Below, in pieces: positions 1 through 8,753 of a stretch of DNA of 64,000 nucleotides. The notes beneath the pieces are model-generated. The model did not search any database. It had not been told where the DNA came from and saw only the letters and a list, made by a program, of their open reading frames with translations. The DNA comes from RI-231 sp041394905 (GTDB lineage: Bacteria; Acidobacteriota; Terriglobia; Bryobacterales; UBA6623): positions 479,677-543,676 of the forward strand of contig JAWKHJ010000003.1 in NCBI GenBank assembly GCA_041394905.1, written 5' to 3'. Made by a program: the position numbers and the translations under genes. Numbering within the stretch: position 1 is the first letter of the stretch; each line of letters begins with the position of its first letter.

Positions 1-2591
1 TGGAAATCGACGATGATGTTGTCCGTCGCGGCGTACGTTCTGCGGGCGTAGAGCGAGTCCCAGATCGACGAGTAGGCGCGCTCGGGCGTGTAAACCGCGG
101 CATACGACATGTGCGTCGTGCGGTGATCCGAGCTTGCAATGAAGCCCATTTTGTAGCCCTTTGCCAGCGCATTCCAAACGTATCCTTTCTCACGAATTGC
201 GCCGGATGTAATGTAGCCGCCAACGAGAATTTGGTCGGCCACGGCGGCTTTCGGCGCGCCGTAGTATTCATAACTGTCGCGGTTGCCCTGGTAGATCTCG
301 ACCAGCCGCTCGACGCGTTCGTCGTTGTAGCGCCAGTCGGTGCCCATCTGCGTCGCCGTGGTGTGCGGAATGCTGAATCCGTCGGGGATGTCCTTTCCGC
401 CGAGCAGCTTCTTCCACAACTCGAGCTGGTCCGTCTCCGTGGCGCCGGACGGCGTATCGGCAACCTGGATGCGGATGGGCTGGTAGCCGCGCGAGCGCGA
501 GACGATGTTGCGGTGTCCGTCCGGGTAGGCGACGGTACGCTCGTAGTTGAGCAGCGGATAGAAGACGTTCGGCAGCTTGTAGACGTCAACGGTCTTGTCC
601 ACCATGCGCCAGACGTAGTCGCTCAAGTCGTCCTGTGGCAGCAAGTGCTCGGAAGGACCGAGGAAATCCATCTCCGCGGCGTCGATGGCATAGCGGTACG
701 TGTCATAGAGGCTCCCGTCGGACTGGCCGTCGAAGGAGAGGTCCGTGTGGCGGTGCAGGTCGCCCCAGGTCACGTGGTAGTCCCTGCCGTTCACGCGCAT
801 GCGGTAGGTCTTCCACAACGGCGGGTCGGGCGCGGGCTCGGCATCAGAAACCTCGACCGGCGCCGGCAGGTCGCTTGCGCCAACCAGCATCTCTTCGTCG
901 ACCGGCCCTGCGCCGACTTCATCCAGGCGAATGCGTCCGGCGTAGAGGTCGTACTGCGCGTAGTCGGGGTCGGTGCGCGGCAGGCTCCAACCGTCCGTCT
1001 GCGCGGCAAACACCAGATCACCGGACGGGCCCACGGCGAAGCCCGCGCGCTGCTCCTGGCGCCCATCCGAGTAGGGGATCGCCACCGGCGCCGTCCAGCC
1101 GTGGCCGTCGAACATCACCGCTTGATACGTCCAATACGGCAGGATCGAGCGCGACTCGCGCTGCGGCGGGTTGAAGCGCCCGATCGTGCGCATCCGGACC
1201 AGCGCCCACACACGTCCGCGCCCATCAACGGCGAGCTGAGGCATCTCGCTGAAGGTCTCGTACGAGCTCTCCAGCCCCAGCGTCATGCGGCTGCCCAGCA
1301 CCGGCTTGCCCGGCAGGTTCTCATCCAGCGGACGCGTCGGCTCGACCAGCCGCCCGCGCTCGAGCACGCGCACCTGCACCTGCCTTTTCGCGTACGTGCC
1401 GCTTTCCCCGCGCAGAATGCCGTTGATGCCGTAGGTATCCTTGCCCCAGTTCGGTCCGCCGTTGTCGAAGGCGATCCACAGGCGGTCACGCTTGTCGTAA
1501 GCGAGGTTGGCGTGGGCCTCGAAGTCAGGGCTGGAGGTGATGCGCTCCACCGGGCCGAGCTTGCCGGCGGTCACGCGGCGCAGAAAGATGTCGTAGTTGC
1601 CGTGACGGTAGCTGTCCCAAGCGATGGCGGCCTCGCCGCGCGAGTTGACCGCGACGGAGGGCTCCCAGTCGCTCGCCGGGTGTTCGGTCACCTTTTGAGG
1701 GGCGGACCAAGAGCTTCCGCGCAAGCGCATCCAGGAAATGTCGGTCTTGGTTGCGCCGGAGGATTGCCACACCAGGTGGACTTCGCCGTCGGGGCCGGCG
1801 GCCAGCCGCGGGAATGTGTCCGGCCCTGGCTCGCGGGTCAGCCGCTCGATCTTGCCCCACGCGCCTTCAGCGAAGCGGCGGGAGTAGAGGTCCAGGTTGC
1901 CATCGACCGTCGCCGACCAGACGGCCAACACCGCGCGCGGCGCGGTGGAAATGAGCGCCAGGTGGTAGTAGTCGCCAGGCCCGTCGGAGAGCGCCTCGGC
2001 CTGGCTCCAAGCGCCGTCGCCGTCCTGCCAGCGGACCAGCAGCGTCTCGTGCCCGTCGCGGTGGGCCGACCAAGCGCACCACAGCCGGCCGTCGGGGCCG
2101 GCGGCGATCGCCGGATAGTCGTCCTGCGTCTCCGGCCCGGCCATACGGTCGCTGTAGGGCATGCGCTCGACACGGATACGACCGTCCAGCAGCGCGGCGG
2201 GTTGCAGGTAGGGCACGGCCCCGGTGCGGAACTCGGCCGCGCCTTGCGCCGTGGCCAGTTTCACGCGGGCGGTCTCCGGGCCCTCCACCTCGACGAGCAC
2301 GCCCTTCCAGCGCGTTTTGGGGAACAGCGCCTGTTCCTGGGGCAGCAGGTTGATGTTGCCATCCCACTGGTTGCCAGCCTTCCAGCTCTTCGCGTCGAAC
2401 GACTCTTCGGGCGAGAAGTGGTGCATGGCGACCACGCGGCCTTCCCCGCCCTCGACGGTCAGCGATCCGGACCAATCCGCGACCTTGGCATCTTTGCCAC
2501 CGAAAAGCACGCGGAATCGCTGTGGCTGGGCAGCGGTTAGAAGGGGGACGGAAAGCAAGAGTAGACAGAACGCGCGCATCCGCTCCATCAT
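1..2591 (-). CDS. Secreted beta-propeller/PHP-type metal hydrolase (DUF3604-like), partial
   Basis: An open frame runs from an ATG near 2591 (in-frame alternatives at 2588 and 2579) past the left edge, so the C-terminus is missing. The N-terminus is a Sec signal (MRAFCLLLLSVPLLTAAQ). Residues of about 120-350 contain four or more repeats of the form AAGPDGRLWCAWSAHRDG, typical of beta-propeller blades. The distal part has TWGDLHRHTDLSFDG, followed by SEHLLPQDDL and IASSDHRTTHMS. These resemble the metal-binding His/Asp motifs of PHP-type DUF3604 proteins. The predicted product is an exported metal-dependent hydrolase of unknown substrate. It is divergent from the dipeptidase gene. The family call is by motif only and the substrate is unknown. 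Confidence 0.7.
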   Translation of the reverse strand, partial: MMERMRAFCLLLLSVPLLTAAQPQRFRVLFGGKDAKVADWSGSLTVEGGEGRVVAMHHFSPEESFDAKSWKAGNQWDGNINLLPQEQALFPKTRWKGVLVEVEGPETARVKLATAQGAAEFRTGAVPYLQPAALLDGRIRVERMPYSDRMAGPETQDDYPAIAAGPDGRLWCAWSAHRDGHETLLVRWQDGDGAWSQAEALSDGPGDYYHLALISTAPRAVLAVWSATVDGNLDLYSRRFAEGAWGKIERLTREPGPDTFPRLAAGPDGEVHLVWQSSGATKTDISWMRLRGSSWSAPQKVTEHPASDWEPSVAVNSRGEAAIAWDSYRHGNYDIFLRRVTAGKLGPVERITSSPDFEAHANLAYDKRDRLWIAFDNGGPNWGKDTYGINGILRGESGTYAKRQVQVRVLERGRLVEPTRPLDENLPGKPVLGSRMTLGLESSYETFSEMPQLAVDGRGRVWALVRMRTIGRFNPPQRESRSILPYWTYQAVMFDGHGWTAPVAIPYSDGRQEQRAGFAVGPSGDLVFAAQTDGWSLPRTDPDYAQYDLYAGRIRLDEVGAGPVDEEMLVGASDLPAPVEVSDAEPAPDPPLWKTYRMRVNGRDYHVTWGDLHRHTDLSFDGQSDGSLYDTYRYAIDAAEMDFLGPSEHLLPQDDLSDYVWRMVDKTVDVYKLPNVFYPLLNYERTVAYPDGHRNIVSRSRGYQPIRIQVADTPSGATETDQLELWKKLLGGKDIPDGFSIPHTTATQMGTDWRYNDERVERLVEIYQGNRDSYEYYGAPKAAVADQILVGGYITSGAIREKGYVWNALAKGYKMGFIASSDHRTTHMSYAAVYTPERAYSSIWDSLYARRTYAATDNIIVDF

Positions 2592-2657
2592 AGCGGCGCA
2601 GCGCCCCCGCCCCTTGCCGCCCGCCCCTTCTCCTCGACAATCGAGGACAATTAAGAG

Positions 2658-3872
2658 ATGCACCTCTCCCGCCGCACCTGGGCGCTTGGAGCCCTGGCCA
2701 CCGCCGCGTGCGGGTCCTCCGATTCCGGCCAGGAGGCCGGAGCTACCGCCCAAACGGCTCCGCCCTCGTCGCTGCCACGCTGGGTCATCGACCTGCACTG
2801 CGATACGCCCATGCGCATTGCCCGCGAAGGCTTCGACCTCGGCAAACAGAACGACTATGGCCAGGTCGACATTCCCCGCATGCGGCAGGGCGGCGTCACT
2901 GGACTGTTCTTTTCCGTCTATACCCCGGCCGCCCGCGGCGAGACCCCTGACGCCGTTCAGCGCGCGCTCGAGATCATGGACGCCATCCGGCGCGAGACCG
3001 CGCTCCATCCCGACGACTTGGTTCTGTCAGACTCGGTGCTCGACATGGAGCGCGCCCGCGAGGCCGGCCAGATGTCCATCTTGATGGGCGTCGAGGGCGG
3101 CCACATGATCAACTCGAGCCTGCCTGTATTGCGCACGCTTTACGAACTTGGCGGGCGCTACATGACGCTGACCCACACCAAGCACACGCCCTGGGCCGGC
3201 TCCTCGGGCGACACGCCCGCCGACGACCCCGGCCTGACCGTCTTCGGACGCGAGGTGGTCGCCGAGATGAATCGGCTCGGCATGATGGTCGACGTCTCGC
3301 ACATCTCCGACAAGACCTTTTGGGACGTGATGGGCGCCACCTCCGTCCCCGTCATCGCTTCGCATTCCTCCTGCCGCGCCATCTCCGATCACCCGCGCAA
3401 CATGACCGATGAGATGATCCAGCGCGTGGCTGAGGGCGGCGGCGTGGTCCACATCAACTACTACAACGGCTTCCTCAGCGGCGAATACCGCGCCAAATCC
3501 GCCGAGGCCGAGAGCTTCGACCGCGAACTGAAGGCGGCGCGCGAGCGGCTTGGCGGGAATTTGAAGGAACTCGCGCTGGAGGAATACCGTATCAACCTGA
3601 GCAAGGTCGAAACGGTGGGCCGCGTGCCTTTCGATGTGTTGCTCGACCACTTCGAGCACGCGGTGAAAGTGGGAGGCGTCGAGCACGTTGGGCTCGGCTC
3701 GGATTTCGACGGAGTGGATGAAGCTTTGCCCGAAGGCGTGGAAGACGTCTCGAAGATTCCCTACCTGGCGGAGGGGCTGCGTTCGCGGGGGCTCTCGAGC
3801 GACGACGTGGACAAGATTCTGGGAGCAAACACGGTGCGGGTGATGCGCGACGTGGAGGCGGCTTCGGCGTAA
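2658..3872 (+). CDS. Membrane dipeptidase, peptidase M19 (renal dipeptidase family), lipoprotein
   Basis: A 404-residue protein that cleaves dipeptides with a binuclear zinc centre, if it acts like its family. The N-terminus ends in a lipobox (LATAAC), so it is probably lipid-anchored in the envelope. Zinc-ligand motifs are all present: DLHCDT (His-x-Asp) near residue 46, GVEGGH (bridging Glu) near 145, ASHSSC near 235 and HINYYNG near 265, with GLGSDFDG near 345. The length matches the family. Its TAA overlaps the next ATG (TAATG), so it heads a coupled run of five genes. Confidence 0.93.
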   Translation: MHLSRRTWALGALATAACGSSDSGQEAGATAQTAPPSSLPRWVIDLHCDTPMRIAREGFDLGKQNDYGQVDIPRMRQGGVTGLFFSVYTPAARGETPDAVQRALEIMDAIRRETALHPDDLVLSDSVLDMERAREAGQMSILMGVEGGHMINSSLPVLRTLYELGGRYMTLTHTKHTPWAGSSGDTPADDPGLTVFGREVVAEMNRLGMMVDVSHISDKTFWDVMGATSVPVIASHSSCRAISDHPRNMTDEMIQRVAEGGGVVHINYYNGFLSGEYRAKSAEAESFDRELKAARERLGGNLKELALEEYRINLSKVETVGRVPFDVLLDHFEHAVKVGGVEHVGLGSDFDGVDEALPEGVEDVSKIPYLAEGLRSRGLSSDDVDKILGANTVRVMRDVEAASA

Positions 3873-4360
3873 TGGCGTCCAAGGGCGCAGCCAAATTCGC
3901 GAGCCCGCGCGTCATTCCGGGGCTGATCATCGCCGCCCTGGGCGCGCTGCTGCTGCTGAACAACTTCGACATTCTCGACATCGGCCAACTGCGCAAGCTG
4001 TGGCCGCTGCTGGTGGTCGCGCTCGGGCTGCATTGGGCGATCGAGGGGCACAACAAGGTGATGGGCGGGCTGGTCGCCGTCACCGGCGTCGCGTTGCAAC
4101 TCGACAAGCTGGGCTGGGTGGACGTGGAGTGGCGCGAGCTGTGGCGCTATTGGCCGGTGTTACTCATCGCAGCCGGCGTCGGCATGATCGTGCACCGAGG
4201 CGGCGGACGCGACAACCAGTTCGGCGGAGCGTTGTTGGCCTCGCTCGGCGCCTATCTGTTGGCTTCAAACCTCAATTGGATCCATATCGAGCTGTGGCAG
4301 CTCTGGCCGGTGGCCGTCATCCTGCTGGGCGTCGCAATGATCCGCAAGGCCGTGCGATGA
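3872..4360 (+). CDS. Small multi-pass membrane protein, LiaI/LiaF-like transmembrane region
   Basis: A 162-residue protein with four or more hydrophobic segments arranged in pairs (LIIAALGALLLLNNFDIL, LWPLLVVALGLHWAIEG, YWPVLLIAAGVGMIVH, LLASLGAYLLASNLNWI). Each pair is followed by a LWQLWPV-type motif. This is the LiaI-LiaF-like/DUF5668 pattern found in envelope-stress membrane proteins. The role here is unknown. It starts inside the stop codon of the dipeptidase gene and ends in an ATGA overlap with the next gene, so it is co-translated with both. Confidence 0.8.
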   Translation: MASKGAAKFASPRVIPGLIIAALGALLLLNNFDILDIGQLRKLWPLLVVALGLHWAIEGHNKVMGGLVAVTGVALQLDKLGWVDVEWRELWRYWPVLLIAAGVGMIVHRGGGRDNQFGGALLASLGAYLLASNLNWIHIELWQLWPVAVILLGVAMIRKAVR

Positions 4361-4962
4361 TCCGGACGCTGCTGTTCGACCTAGGCGACGTCCTGGTGAA
4401 GCTCGACTTCGACCGGCTCTACCGCGCCGCCGCCACACGCTGTGGGCGGGAGCCGGAGCAAGTGCGCGAGCAGATGCGCGCGGCGGACGTGGCCGGCCCC
4501 TACGAGCGCGGCGAAATCGACTCGGCGGAGTTCCACCGCCGCTGCGACGCGCAGTTGGGCCTCGGCCAGGATCTCGCGGCCTTCTCCACGATGTGGAGCG
4601 ACATGTTCTCGCCCGACGAGCTTGTTTCGCCCGAGCTGATCGAGGCGCTGCTGCCGCGCTACAACCTCGCGATCCTCTCGAACACCAACGTCCTTCACTA
4701 CGAAAAGCTGCGAAACGACTACCCGATCGTGCGGCTGTTTCCGCGTGCGATTCTCTCCTATGAAGTCGGCGCGATGAAGCCTGCTCCGGCGATTTACGAG
4801 GCGGCGCTGGCAGCCACCGGAAGCCGCCCCGAGGAGTGCTTCTTCACTGACGACCGCGCCGAAAACATCGCCGGCGCACTGGCGATGGGCATCCACGCGG
4901 AGCGCTTCGAGGGGCAAACGAAGCTCGAGCAGGCGCTGCAAGCGGCCGGCGTTCGCTGGTGA
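4357..4962 (+). CDS. HAD-superfamily (subfamily IA) phosphatase
   Basis: A 201-residue HAD hydrolase, probably a cytosolic phosphatase for a small phosphorylated metabolite. Motif I is FDLGDVLVKLDF. It has Gly where many HADs have the second Asp, as in YihX-like glucose-1-phosphate phosphatases. Motif II is LSNTN, motif III is the Lys in GAMKPAPAIY, and motif IV is FFTDDRAENI. The start is the ATG in the ATGA overlap with the preceding gene; a much longer upstream frame is only read-through of that gene in another phase. It ends in a GTGA overlap with the NfeD gene. The substrate cannot be told from sequence. Confidence 0.88.
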   Translation: MIRTLLFDLGDVLVKLDFDRLYRAAATRCGREPEQVREQMRAADVAGPYERGEIDSAEFHRRCDAQLGLGQDLAAFSTMWSDMFSPDELVSPELIEALLPRYNLAILSNTNVLHYEKLRNDYPIVRLFPRAILSYEVGAMKPAPAIYEAALAATGSRPEECFFTDDRAENIAGALAMGIHAERFEGQTKLEQALQAAGVRW

Positions 4963-6320
4963 CGGCCCGGGCTAAGCGGCCTATACTGAAGGCGGTCCCT
5001 GCGGGAATGCAACCGCCCTCGTCGCGTTTCTTGCTCCTCGCCGCGCTGCTGATCTCGGCGGCGTTTGGCTCCTACGCGCAGGCTCCGCGCATCCTCACCA
5101 TCGACATCGACAGCGTGGTCCACCCGCTGACGGCGGACATCGTCAGCAGCGGCCTACGCCAAGCCGAGGAGTCCGGCGCACAAGCGGTGCTCATCCGGCT
5201 GAACACGCCCGGCGGCATGTTGGCGGCTACGCAAGAGATCATCCAGAGCATCGTCGGCTCGAAAGTTCCCGTTGTCACCTTCGTCACGCCATCCGGCGGC
5301 AAGGCCGCGTCGGCGGGCTTCATGATCTTGATGGCGGGCGATATCGCTGCGATGGCGCCAGGCACCAACACGGGCGCTGCGACTCCGGTGATGATGGGCG
5401 GCGGCGAGCTCGACGAGACGATGAAGCGCAAGGTGCAGAACGACGCCGCGGCGGCCATGCGCGCCATCACAGACAAACGCGGTCGCAACACCGAGCTCGC
5501 CGAAGAGGCCGTCGTCTCGGCTCGCTCGTTCACCGAGGAAGAAGCGCTCGAGTCCAACCTGATCGACATGATCGTGACCGAAAGCGAGTTACCCGACGCC
5601 CTCAACGGCCGGCTGGTACGGCGCTTCGACGGTTCCGAAGCGACGCTTGCGACGGCCGGCGCGACACTCCAACCCATGGAGCTCAGCTACCGTCAGCGCG
5701 TCCTGCTGCCGCTCACGGACCCGAGCCTAGCCTTCGTCCTCACCGCGATCGGATTGCTCGGAATCTACATTGAGTTTACGCACCCGGGTCTGGTGTTCCC
5801 CGGCGTATTCGGCGGCCTGATGGCGATCGTCGGGCTAATGGCGCTGTCGCTGTTGCCGATCAACTGGGCCGGGGCGGCTCTGCTCGTGTTCGGCATCGCC
5901 TGTCTGATTGCCGAGGCCTTTATCGTCAGCCACGGCATCCTGGCCGCTGGCGGCGTGGTGGCGATGACGCTGGGTGCGGTGATGTTGATCGATACGCAAG
6001 TTCCCGAGCTGTCGATTGGCTGGGGCGTCGCGTTGGCCGTGACTGTGCCGTTTGCCGTCATCACGGTTTTCTTGTTGAACCTCGCGATCCGCTCGTTCCG
6101 CTACAAGGTGACGACCGGAGAGGAAGGCATGATCGGCGAGACGGGCGTGGTCAAAATGGCCATCGGGCCGAACGGGGGACGCGTTTTCGTGCAAGGCGAG
6201 CTGTGGTGGGCCGACGCTGCGCGTCCCGTCCCAGTGGGCGCGCACGTGCGCGTGAAAGAAGTGAAAGGGCTGCGCCTCACCGTGGAGTCGCTCGAGCCCG
6301 AGGGAGAGACTACGCCATGA
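4959..6320 (+). CDS. NfeD-type membrane serine protease (ClpP-like domain plus NfeD C-terminus)
   Basis: A long NfeD protein of 453 residues. After a signal peptide (RFLLLAALLISAAFGSYAQA) comes a ClpP/SppA-like serine protease domain with RLNTPGGML, GGKAASAGFMIL (nucleophile Ser in ASAG) and a downstream catalytic Lys region. Four to five membrane helices follow at about 245-375, and a C-terminal OB-fold NfeD domain (GEEGMIGETGV...VRVKEVKGLRLTVE). The GTG at 4959 overlaps the previous stop and fits the coupled operon. ATG 5007 is an alternative that gives a more compact signal peptide. It is directly coupled to a slipin gene, and NfeD/slipin pairs act together in membrane-protein quality control. 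Confidence 0.92.
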   Translation: MTARAKRPILKAVPAGMQPPSSRFLLLAALLISAAFGSYAQAPRILTIDIDSVVHPLTADIVSSGLRQAEESGAQAVLIRLNTPGGMLAATQEIIQSIVGSKVPVVTFVTPSGGKAASAGFMILMAGDIAAMAPGTNTGAATPVMMGGGELDETMKRKVQNDAAAAMRAITDKRGRNTELAEEAVVSARSFTEEEALESNLIDMIVTESELPDALNGRLVRRFDGSEATLATAGATLQPMELSYRQRVLLPLTDPSLAFVLTAIGLLGIYIEFTHPGLVFPGVFGGLMAIVGLMALSLLPINWAGAALLVFGIACLIAEAFIVSHGILAAGGVVAMTLGAVMLIDTQVPELSIGWGVALAVTVPFAVITVFLLNLAIRSFRYKVTTGEEGMIGETGVVKMAIGPNGGRVFVQGELWWADAARPVPVGAHVRVKEVKGLRLTVESLEPEGETTP

Positions 6321-7081
6321 GCTTCGGTTTGATTTTCTTCATCATCCTGGGTCTGTACCTGATCAACTCGGTCAAGATTCTGGCCGAGTACGAGCGCGGC
6401 GTCATCTTCCGCTTGGGCCGGCTGCTGCCGCAACCCAAAGGGCCGGGCCTGATTCTGGTTTTTGCACCACTAGACCGTATGGTGCGCATCTCACTGCGCG
6501 TGGAAACCATGGATGTGCCGCCACAAGATGTCGTCACGCGCGACAACGTAACCGTCAAAGTCAGCGCCGTGGTGTTCTTCCGCGTGATCGATCCGCGCAG
6601 AGCAGTCGTCGAGGTCGAGCACTTCGTCCACGCCACCTCGCAGCTAGCCCAAACGCGCCTCCGCGCCGTCCTGGGCGAGGCCGAGCTCGACGAGCTGCTC
6701 AGCGAGCGCGAGAAGCTCAACGCCCGCCTGCAAGAGACGCTCGACGAACAGACTGAGCCGTGGGGCATCAAGGTACAAGCGGTAGAAGTAAAGCACGTAG
6801 ATCTACCAGAGCAGATGATCCGCGCCATCGCCCGCCAAGCCGAAGCCGAGCGCGAACGGCGTGCGAAGGTCATCCACGCCGAAGGCGAAATGCAGGCGGC
6901 GGAGAAGCTTACCCTTGCCGCCGAGAAGCTCTCCTCTCAGCCAAGCTCGATCACCCTGCGGTACCTGCAGACGCTGACTGAAATCGGCATGGAGAAGAAC
7001 ACGACGATCGTGTTCCCGCTGCCGATCGAGCTAATGGAGGGCCTGTCGGCGTGGACGAAGAACCAATCCGGCCCGCGGTAG
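6317..7081 (+). CDS. Slipin, SPFH/stomatin-family membrane protein
   Basis: A 254-residue slipin. It has one N-terminal membrane hairpin (LIFFIILGLYLINSVKIL), then an SPFH domain (EYERGVIFRLGRL, VETMDVPPQDVVTRDNVTV) and a charged helical region (ARQAEAERERRAKVIHAEGE) typical of slipin oligomerisation. The chosen ATG lies in an ATGA overlap with the NfeD stop; a longer upstream frame would read inside nfeD. Family members form ring-like scaffolds in the inner membrane, and the partner protease is usually the adjacent NfeD, as here. Confidence 0.94.
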   Translation: MSFGLIFFIILGLYLINSVKILAEYERGVIFRLGRLLPQPKGPGLILVFAPLDRMVRISLRVETMDVPPQDVVTRDNVTVKVSAVVFFRVIDPRRAVVEVEHFVHATSQLAQTRLRAVLGEAELDELLSEREKLNARLQETLDEQTEPWGIKVQAVEVKHVDLPEQMIRAIARQAEAERERRAKVIHAEGEMQAAEKLTLAAEKLSSQPSSITLRYLQTLTEIGMEKNTTIVFPLPIELMEGLSAWTKNQSGPR

Positions 7082-7147
7082 AGGTTCAGGAAAAAGACAA
7101 AACTCCACTAACATGTTTGTTTGCGAATGACATAGAATGGAGGCGGT

Positions 7148-7828
7148 ATGTCGACGAATCGAGAGGAAGAATTCGAGCTCGTCCTCGGCAACAAACAACT
7201 GCTGAGCCTGTTCTTCATCGTCGTAGGCTTCTTTGCAGCCTTCTTTTCGGTGGGGTACATGGTCGGCTTCGGCCACGGTGAGAAGACCGGAGCGTCGACT
7301 GGCATTGCCAAGGTCGAACAACCGGCCCCGCAACCCAAGGAGCCCAGCCTACCGGCGACGTTGATGCAGGAGCCTCCGCCAGAGCCGCCTGCAGTCGCGA
7401 CCGCTCCCAAACCGTCCCCGGTCGAGGAAGTCGCGCCGAAACCTTCGACCAAGCCTGAGCCGACACAAACCGCGACCGCGAAACCGCCGGAGCCCAAGCA
7501 AACTGCACCGGAAAAGCCTGCTGCCGTGAAGCCTTCGCCAACGTCTTCTTCCACGCCGAAGGTGACGCCGCGTCCAGCTCCGGCGCCCAAGCCCGCCACA
7601 ACAGAAGCCGGCTACTACCTGCAGGTCGCAGCCGTGCGCGTGGCCGCGGATGCGGCGGAATTGGCTGGTCAACTCAAGTCCAAAGGCTATCCCGCAACCG
7701 TAAGTGCGGGCAAAGGGGATGGCTGGCAGCGCGTGGTAGTCGGACCCTTCAGCAGCTCCGAGGCGGCGCAGCAGTTCAAGCAACGTCTAACCAAGGACGG
7801 CTTTGATACGATGCTGCGTAAGCTGTAA
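7148..7828 (+). CDS. SPOR-domain membrane protein
   Basis: A 226-residue protein with a short cytoplasmic N-terminus and one membrane helix at about 18-40 (LLSLFFIVVGFFAAFFSVGYMVGF). A Pro/Lys/Thr-rich periplasmic linker follows at about 55-150. The C-terminal SPOR domain (YYLQVAAVRVAADAAEL... WQRVVVGPF...) at about 155-226 is of the type that binds denuded septal glycan. A good Shine-Dalgarno (GGAGG, 5 nt before the ATG) supports the start. It is likely division- or envelope-related. It is separated from slipin by 66 nt, so it may have its own promoter. Confidence 0.9.
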   Translation: MSTNREEEFELVLGNKQLLSLFFIVVGFFAAFFSVGYMVGFGHGEKTGASTGIAKVEQPAPQPKEPSLPATLMQEPPPEPPAVATAPKPSPVEEVAPKPSTKPEPTQTATAKPPEPKQTAPEKPAAVKPSPTSSSTPKVTPRPAPAPKPATTEAGYYLQVAAVRVAADAAELAGQLKSKGYPATVSAGKGDGWQRVVVGPFSSSEAAQQFKQRLTKDGFDTMLRKL

Positions 7829-7859
7829 TTAGGGCCTTTGGCCCGAGCAGCTCGCCCGC

Positions 7860-8753
7860 ATGAGTCTCATCCAGATCGCCCCAGGCGTACGGCGCCCCGT
7901 CGAACGTCTGCCGGAATGGCTTCGCAAAAGCGATGTCGACTTCCCCGCCCTGCACGACTTGAAGGTGGAGCTGCGTAGACGCGGACTGCACACGGTGTGC
8001 GAATCCGCCCGCTGCCCGAACATCCATGAGTGCTTCTCGCGCAAAGCCGCGACGTTCATGATCTTGGGTGACATTTGCACCCGGCGCTGCGGCTTCTGCG
8101 CCGTTCCGCAAGGCGCGCCGGGCTCGCTCGATGCTGCCGAGCCCGTGCATGTCGCGGAAATGGCGGCGCAGATGGGCCTGCATCACGTCGTGATTACAAG
8201 CGTGAACCGCGACGATCTGCCCGATGGCGGCTCCGAGCATTTCGCCGAGACGATTCGCCAAGTGCGTCGCCGCCTGCCCCAGGCGCGCATCGAGGGGCTG
8301 ACGCCGGACTTCTGTGGCGACCTCGACGCCGTCGCGCGCGTGCTCGACGCCGCGCCGGACATCTTCAACCACAACATGGAGACCGTGGCCGCCCTCTACC
8401 GCCGCGTGCGTCCACAAGCCGACTATCGCCAATCGCTCGACGTGCTGCGGTTCGCAAAAAAACGCCGGCCGGAATGCCTGACAAAATCGGGCCTGATGGT
8501 GGGATTGGGCGAGACCCAAGAGCAGGTGCGCAAGCTGCTCGACGACCTACGCGAGGCCGATTGCGACGTCGCCACGATCGGACAATACCTGCAACCCAAG
8601 CGTCACCGCTTGCCGGTCGCCGAGTTCGTGCGTCCAGAGGTGTTCGAGGCCTATCGCGAGTACGGCGAATCGATCGGATTCCGCGCGGTGTTCTCAGGAC
8701 CGTTCGTGCGCAGCTCCTACATGGCGGAGCACGTGGCTGATGGAGCGCTCTAA
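7860..8753 (+). CDS. lipA: Lipoyl synthase
   Basis: A radical-SAM enzyme that inserts two sulfurs into octanoyl groups on lipoyl domains. Both cysteine clusters are present: CESARCPNIHEC (auxiliary 4Fe-4S, CX4CX5C) and CTRRCGFC (radical SAM, CX3CX2C). It also has DDLPDGGS and a C-terminal SSYMA whose Ser ligates the auxiliary cluster. At 297 residues it is full length. It overlaps the downstream lnt start by 14 nt, so the two are probably co-translated. Confidence 0.97.
   Translation: MSLIQIAPGVRRPVERLPEWLRKSDVDFPALHDLKVELRRRGLHTVCESARCPNIHECFSRKAATFMILGDICTRRCGFCAVPQGAPGSLDAAEPVHVAEMAAQMGLHHVVITSVNRDDLPDGGSEHFAETIRQVRRRLPQARIEGLTPDFCGDLDAVARVLDAAPDIFNHNMETVAALYRRVRPQADYRQSLDVLRFAKKRRPECLTKSGLMVGLGETQEQVRKLLDDLREADCDVATIGQYLQPKRHRLPVAEFVRPEVFEAYREYGESIGFRAVFSGPFVRSSYMAEHVADGAL

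Noticed and set aside
111..2540. 809-codon open frame on the plus strand
   Set aside because: It is antisense to the beta-propeller/PHP gene. Its product is Val/Arg/Ala-rich with no motif, the usual shadow of high-GC third positions.
4000..4962. 320-residue start for the HAD protein
   Set aside because: The first 119 residues are the preceding membrane gene read in another phase. ATG 4357 is coupled and gives a normal HAD length.
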